Assembly (NCBI RefSeq): GCF_027409185.1
Contig: NC_084463.1
Coordinates: forward strand, 49,904,907-49,968,906
Origin: Cynocephalus volans
Lineage: Eukaryota > Chordata > Mammalia > Dermoptera > Cynocephalidae
Length of the DNA stretch: 64,000 nucleotides
Direction: 5' to 3'
Made by a program: the position numbers and the translations under genes. Positions 59,964-64,000 of the stretch are shown here, piece by piece. The notes under the pieces are model-generated. The model worked only from the letters and a program-made list of their open reading frames with translations. It had not been told where the DNA came from and ran no database searches. Within the stretch, counting starts at the first letter, position 1. Each line of letters starts with the position of its first letter.

Positions 59964-61104
59964 TTTTCCAGAAGTAACTTTATTCTGGTTTGGTACTAAA
60001 GTTATTCTGACTTTATAATAATCAAATTGAATGATTTGCTTATCTTTTTTTTTATAATCTGGATTAAAAATAGCTTTAGAATGACCTGTTCTTTAAGGTT
60101 GAGATAAAATTTCAGCTACAAACACACAAGTGATTCTGAGCATTCTACATGTCTAGGTATCTAATCACTGGTCTGATCATTTCTGTGATGATTGGTTAGT
60201 CAAAATTTTTGTTTTCTTTTGGGTCAGCTTTAGCAATTTATATTTTGCTATGAAATGATTCATTTCATCTAAGTTTTCAAGTTTTTTATTTTCTTACAAT
60301 TATTTTAATCTTTTATATTTGCAATTACATTTTCCTTCCAATTTATATATATGTTTTTCTTACTATGTTTTTTTAATCATGCTCAGATAGGGTATTCGAT
60401 AAGATTTTTTTAAGGCTTAAGATTTATTTATCTTTTCTTCCATTTTCTTATTTCCTATTTCACTAATTTCTGCTTTTATCTTTAATTTCTGTTTCTTTTT
60501 TGTAAATTGCTTTTTTAATCTCTTCAGATGAATACTACTAGCTTTACTTTGTTATCTTTCTTTTTTAGCAGTTAAGGCATTTAAGGCTGTACATTTTCAG
60601 AGTCATCAGTTATAGCATAAAGGGTCTCTATTATAGTTTTCTACATAAGTAATAATTAACATTTGATGTTAACCTCTTGGTACAGTTGTAATTCAGGAGT
60701 GTGGTTTGCTTGTTTGTTTTTTAATTTCTAAGGAGTAAGCCTTTTTTGGTCACCTCTGTATTATTTATTTCTGCCTTTATTTGTACTTAATAGGAGTACA
60801 TGAGTCATAAAATCTCAACTTTAAAAATTTTGTAAGGTTTTCTTTTTGCTAGCCAAGTACTTGGTTATCATCATTATTACTATTCTATGATTATTTTGTA
60901 ATTGTGATTCTCTAATTGAAAGATGGAAGCCTTTACAAATACTTATGATGTGTGATACTATTCAATTCTTCTATGATATTTTTTATTTTTTGTTTACTCA
61001 ATCTGTCCAATTCTTAGAGTTTTCTCTCACTTAAAATCGTGTTACCCATTATAGTTTTTTAAAGTTCTCCTTAAATTCTTTTGCTTTATGTATTTCCTGC
61101 CTTG

Positions 61105-61305
61105 ATGTTTTTTTATTTTTATTTTTTTTTTAAATTTTATTTTGTCGATATACATTGTGGTTGATTATTGTTGCCCATTACCAAAACCTCCCTCCCTCCT
61201 CCCTCCCCCCCTCCATGTCATCAATGTTAATCTTTCCTTTTTGTATGCCATTTTGGTGTATTCTTGGAACTGAAGGGCCTTCAGCTTTTACAAGAGGACG
61301 TTAAC
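61105..61305 (-). mobile_element. Short L1 3' end
   Basis: A T-rich tail (61109-61133) then reversed 3' UTR 'gtcgatatacattgtggttg' and a CCCT-rich run. The downstream boundary is uncertain, and no duplication is evident. Confidence 0.65.
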
Positions 61306-61314
61306 TTTAACTTT

Positions 61315-63295
61315 CATACAGTTTTTTTTGTTTGATTTTATTAATGTGGTGTATCACATTTATTGATTTGCATATGTTGAACCAACCTTGCATCCCTGAG
61401 ATGAATCCCACATGATCACGGCATATAATTTTATGTATGTGTTGCTGTATTCTATTAGCTAGTATTTTATTCAGGATTTTTGCATCTATATTTATCAACA
61501 ATATTGGTTTATAGTTTTCTTGACAAATCTCTATGATGAGAACTACAAATCACTGCTGAGAGAAATTAAAGAGGACACAGGAAGATGAAGAGATATCCCA
61601 TGCTCTTGGTTTGGGAGAATTAACACTGTGAAAATTTCCATACTACCCAAAGTGGTCTAAAGATTCAACACAATCTGCATCAAAATGCCAATGATGTTTT
61701 TTCTCAGAGTGGAAAGAAAAACATCCCAATATTCATATGGAAAAACAAAAGACCATGAGTAGCCAAAGCAATCCTGAGTAATAATAATAATATTAATAAT
61801 AATAAGCCAGAGGCATAACACTACCTGACTTTAAACTATACTACAAAGCTATAGTAACCAAAACAGCATGGTAATGGCATACAAACAGACACACAGACCA
61901 ATGGAACAGAATAGAGAATCCAGAAATCAACCCATGCACCTACAGCCATCTGATCTTTGAAAAAGTCTCCAAGGCCACACACTGTGGAAGAGACTGCCTC
62001 TTCAGTAAATGGTGCTTGAAAAATTGGAAATTCATATGTAGGAGAATGAAACTAGAACTGTACCTCTCACCATATACCAAATCAACTCAAAATGGATTAA
62101 AGAATTAAATATACATCCTGAAATGATAAAACTCCTTAAAGAAAACATAATGGAAACACTCCAGTAAGTAAGATTGGGTACAGAGTTTAGGAATATGACC
62201 CCAAAAGCACAGGCAACCAAACGAAAAATAAACAAATGGGATTATATCAAACTAAAAATCTTCTGCACAGCAAAATAAATTAACAGAGCAAAAAGACAAC
62301 CAACAGAGTGGGAGAAATATTTGCAAAATATACTCTGACAAAGAGTTAATAAACAGAAGATATAAGAAACTCAAACAACTTAACAGCAAAAAAACAAGTA
62401 ACCTAATTAAAAAATGGGCAAGGGAACTGAATAGGCATTTCTCAAAGGGAGATAAAGAAATGGTCAACAGACACATGAAAAAGTGCTCAATAACACTCAG
62501 CATCAGGGAAATGAAAATCAAAACCACATTAAGACACCATCTCACCCCAGTTAGACTGGCTATCATCAAAAAGATGGAGAACAACAAATGCTGGCAAGGA
62601 TGCAGAGAAAAGGGAACCCTCCTACACTGCTCGTGGGACAGTAAATTGGTGCAGCCATTATGGAAAACAGTATGGAGATTTATTAAACAACTTCAGATAG
62701 AACTCCCATGTGATCCACCAATTCCACTGCTGGGTGTATACCCTAAGGAATGGAAAGCATCATGTCAAAGAGATACCTGCACCCCATGTTTCCTGCAGCT
62801 CTATTTATAATAGCCAAGATATGGAACGAACCTAAATGTCCATTATTAGATGACTGGATAAGGAAAATGTGGTATATATACACAATGGAATATTACTCTG
62901 CCATTAAAAGAATGAAATATTACCATTCACAGCGACATGGATGAACTTAGAGAAAATAATATTAAGTGAAATAAGCCAGGAACAGAAAGAGAAATACCAT
63001 ATGTTCTCACTAATAAGTGGGGGCTAAAATAATAAACATATAATTTAAAGAAAGAGAAATACAACATTCACAATAACATATTGAACTTTCAAAAGGAAAA
63101 ATAAGGTTACTAGAAGTGGGAAGTGAGGAAGGAGGGAGGAATTGGTAAAGGACCATGAATAGAAATGAGAATATATATTATTGAATATAATAGTTATTCT
63201 GATGTAGGCATCACATATTACACACAAGCACAGATATTCAACTCTGTACCCCACAGATATGTACATTCAAATATGTTACAATAAAAAAATTATAC
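61315..63295. mobile_element. L1 with head-to-head inversion
   Basis: 61315-61522 is minus-strand ORF2 (reverse-transcriptase part: [19 protein letters not shown] in the 61307-61501 frame). From about 61523 the sequence is plus-strand ORF2, starting 'atctctatgatgagaacta' and running through the 3' end to a poly-A at about 63283-63295. The two halves come from different ORF2 positions with roughly 0.7 kb missing between them. This is the pattern of twin-primed L1 insertion. All frames are broken. Confidence 0.8.
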
Positions 63296-63554
63296 AAAAA
63301 GAAAGTTGGTGTGAAACGTAATTAAAACATGGAATATTAATATATTTCATAAATGAGATTTAGTAAAAAGACACAAGGACTTCTGTGAAAAAGTAGAAGT
63401 CCACACCTCCCATTGTCATCCCAGAGACTTTCAGTTTTGGAAATGACTATTCATTATTTCTTAAATTACTTAAATATACATTTTTATGTTTAATAAAGCC
63501 ATTATATAACTATTATATTTTTCCGATTATTTAATGTAAAAGGGATGACTGTTT
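63296..63554. other. Unassigned AT-rich sequence
   Basis: No recognised repeat or gene. Confidence 0.4.
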
Positions 63555-64000
63555 TGTATATTACTTTCCTATTGTTGTTGTAACAAATCACCACAAATTT
63601 TGAGTTTTACAGAAACGCCTATTTATTATCTCACAGTCTGTAGGTCAGAAGTCCAGGCAACGTATGGCTTAACTGGTTTTCTGCTCCAGGTTTCATGGGG
63701 TCAAAATCAAGGTGTTGACAAAGCTCCTTCATTTTCAGGGTCTTTGTGAGTAACCTATTTTCAAGCTCATTCAGGTTGCTGGTAGAATTCCGTTCTATGT
63801 GGTTGTAGGACTGAGCTCCCTATTTCCTTGCTGGCTGTGGGTGGCTGGTCATTCTCAGCTTCTGGATGCTTCTTGCATTGCTTGGCTTCTCCCCTTTCCT
63901 CCATCTTTACATACAGCAATGGCAGGTTGAATCCTTCTCACACTTTGAATCTCTATTGCCTCCCCTTCAGCCTTTTGTCTCCTCTTTCTTATTCTGACAT
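63555..64000 (-). mobile_element. MLT1-type LTR, running to the window end
   Basis: The plus strand reads 'tgtatattactttcctattg', 'gtaacaaatcaccacaaat', 'cacagtctgtaggtcagaag' and 'tcaaggtgttgacaaagc', which is an antisense MLT1-type LTR. It reaches or passes the end of the window. Confidence 0.7.

Larger units (their letters stand above)
59030..61104 (-). mobile_element. Old antisense L1 ORF2, split by an LTR
   Basis: 59030-59335 and 59964-61104 are reversed L1 ORF2 text ('tttatcaaatgcctttta', 'tcctactttgtcac', then 'ttctggtttggtactaaag' and the long T-rich RT region). The LTR at 59343-59963 separates them. Confidence 0.7.

Noticed and set aside
62460-62944. Novel protein genes near the right end
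   Set aside because: The frames contain L1 ORF2 phrases ([13 protein letters not shown] and [13 protein letters not shown] types) and are broken pieces of LINE-1.

Overview
This is a gene-poor stretch of a placental-mammal nuclear genome. Nothing is bacterial, viral or plasmid-like. Dense L1, MIR, L2, MaLR/ERVL LTR and hAT remnants, two processed retrocopies and several dinucleotide microsatellites fix the clade broadly. The best species clue is a dimeric tRNA-derived SINE at 16536-16704, with a diverged second copy near 59579-59760. Its two tRNA-Ile-like halves and its A/B-box pattern match the CYN SINE family known from colugos (Dermoptera), so a colugo such as Galeopterus is my best guess. 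That is an inference from remembered repeat structure, not from a search.

Layout. 1-310 is an L1 3' end. 702-2085 is a GC-rich composite minisatellite. It is followed at 2105-2452 by a minus-strand promoter-like block with two CCAAT boxes, a degenerate octamer, a TATA box and a downstream splice donor. 2665-4770 is an old antisense L1, then a broken HNRNPL retrocopy at 4777-6690. From about 6.7 to 31 kb the sequence is mostly unique DNA with scattered MIR/L2, LTR, L1 and SINE insertions. A nearly full-length NUP54 retrocopy (minus strand, 31522-33800) has clear target-site duplications inside a hAT-Charlie-type element. At 34505-37047 there is a three-level nest: an LTR split by a minus-strand L1 that is itself split by a plus-strand L1, and both L1 insertions have recognisable duplications.

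37-55 kb is again mostly unique DNA with old repeats. Two striking small structures follow: a perfect 18-bp inverted repeat at 54773-54816, and a 13-copy, 66-bp minisatellite at 55131-55987 that stays open in one frame on each strand. The right end (58.6-64 kb) is a pile-up of MaLR LTRs, an old antisense L1, a SINE inside an LTR, and an L1 with a head-to-head inversion.

I find no intact host protein-coding gene, tRNA, rRNA or CRISPR array. No set of genes works together here; the story is one of insertion history, retrocopies and tandem repeats. The most original leads are the two minisatellites, the promoter-like block beside the GC-rich one, and the perfect hairpin. I see no convincing undescribed biochemical system.
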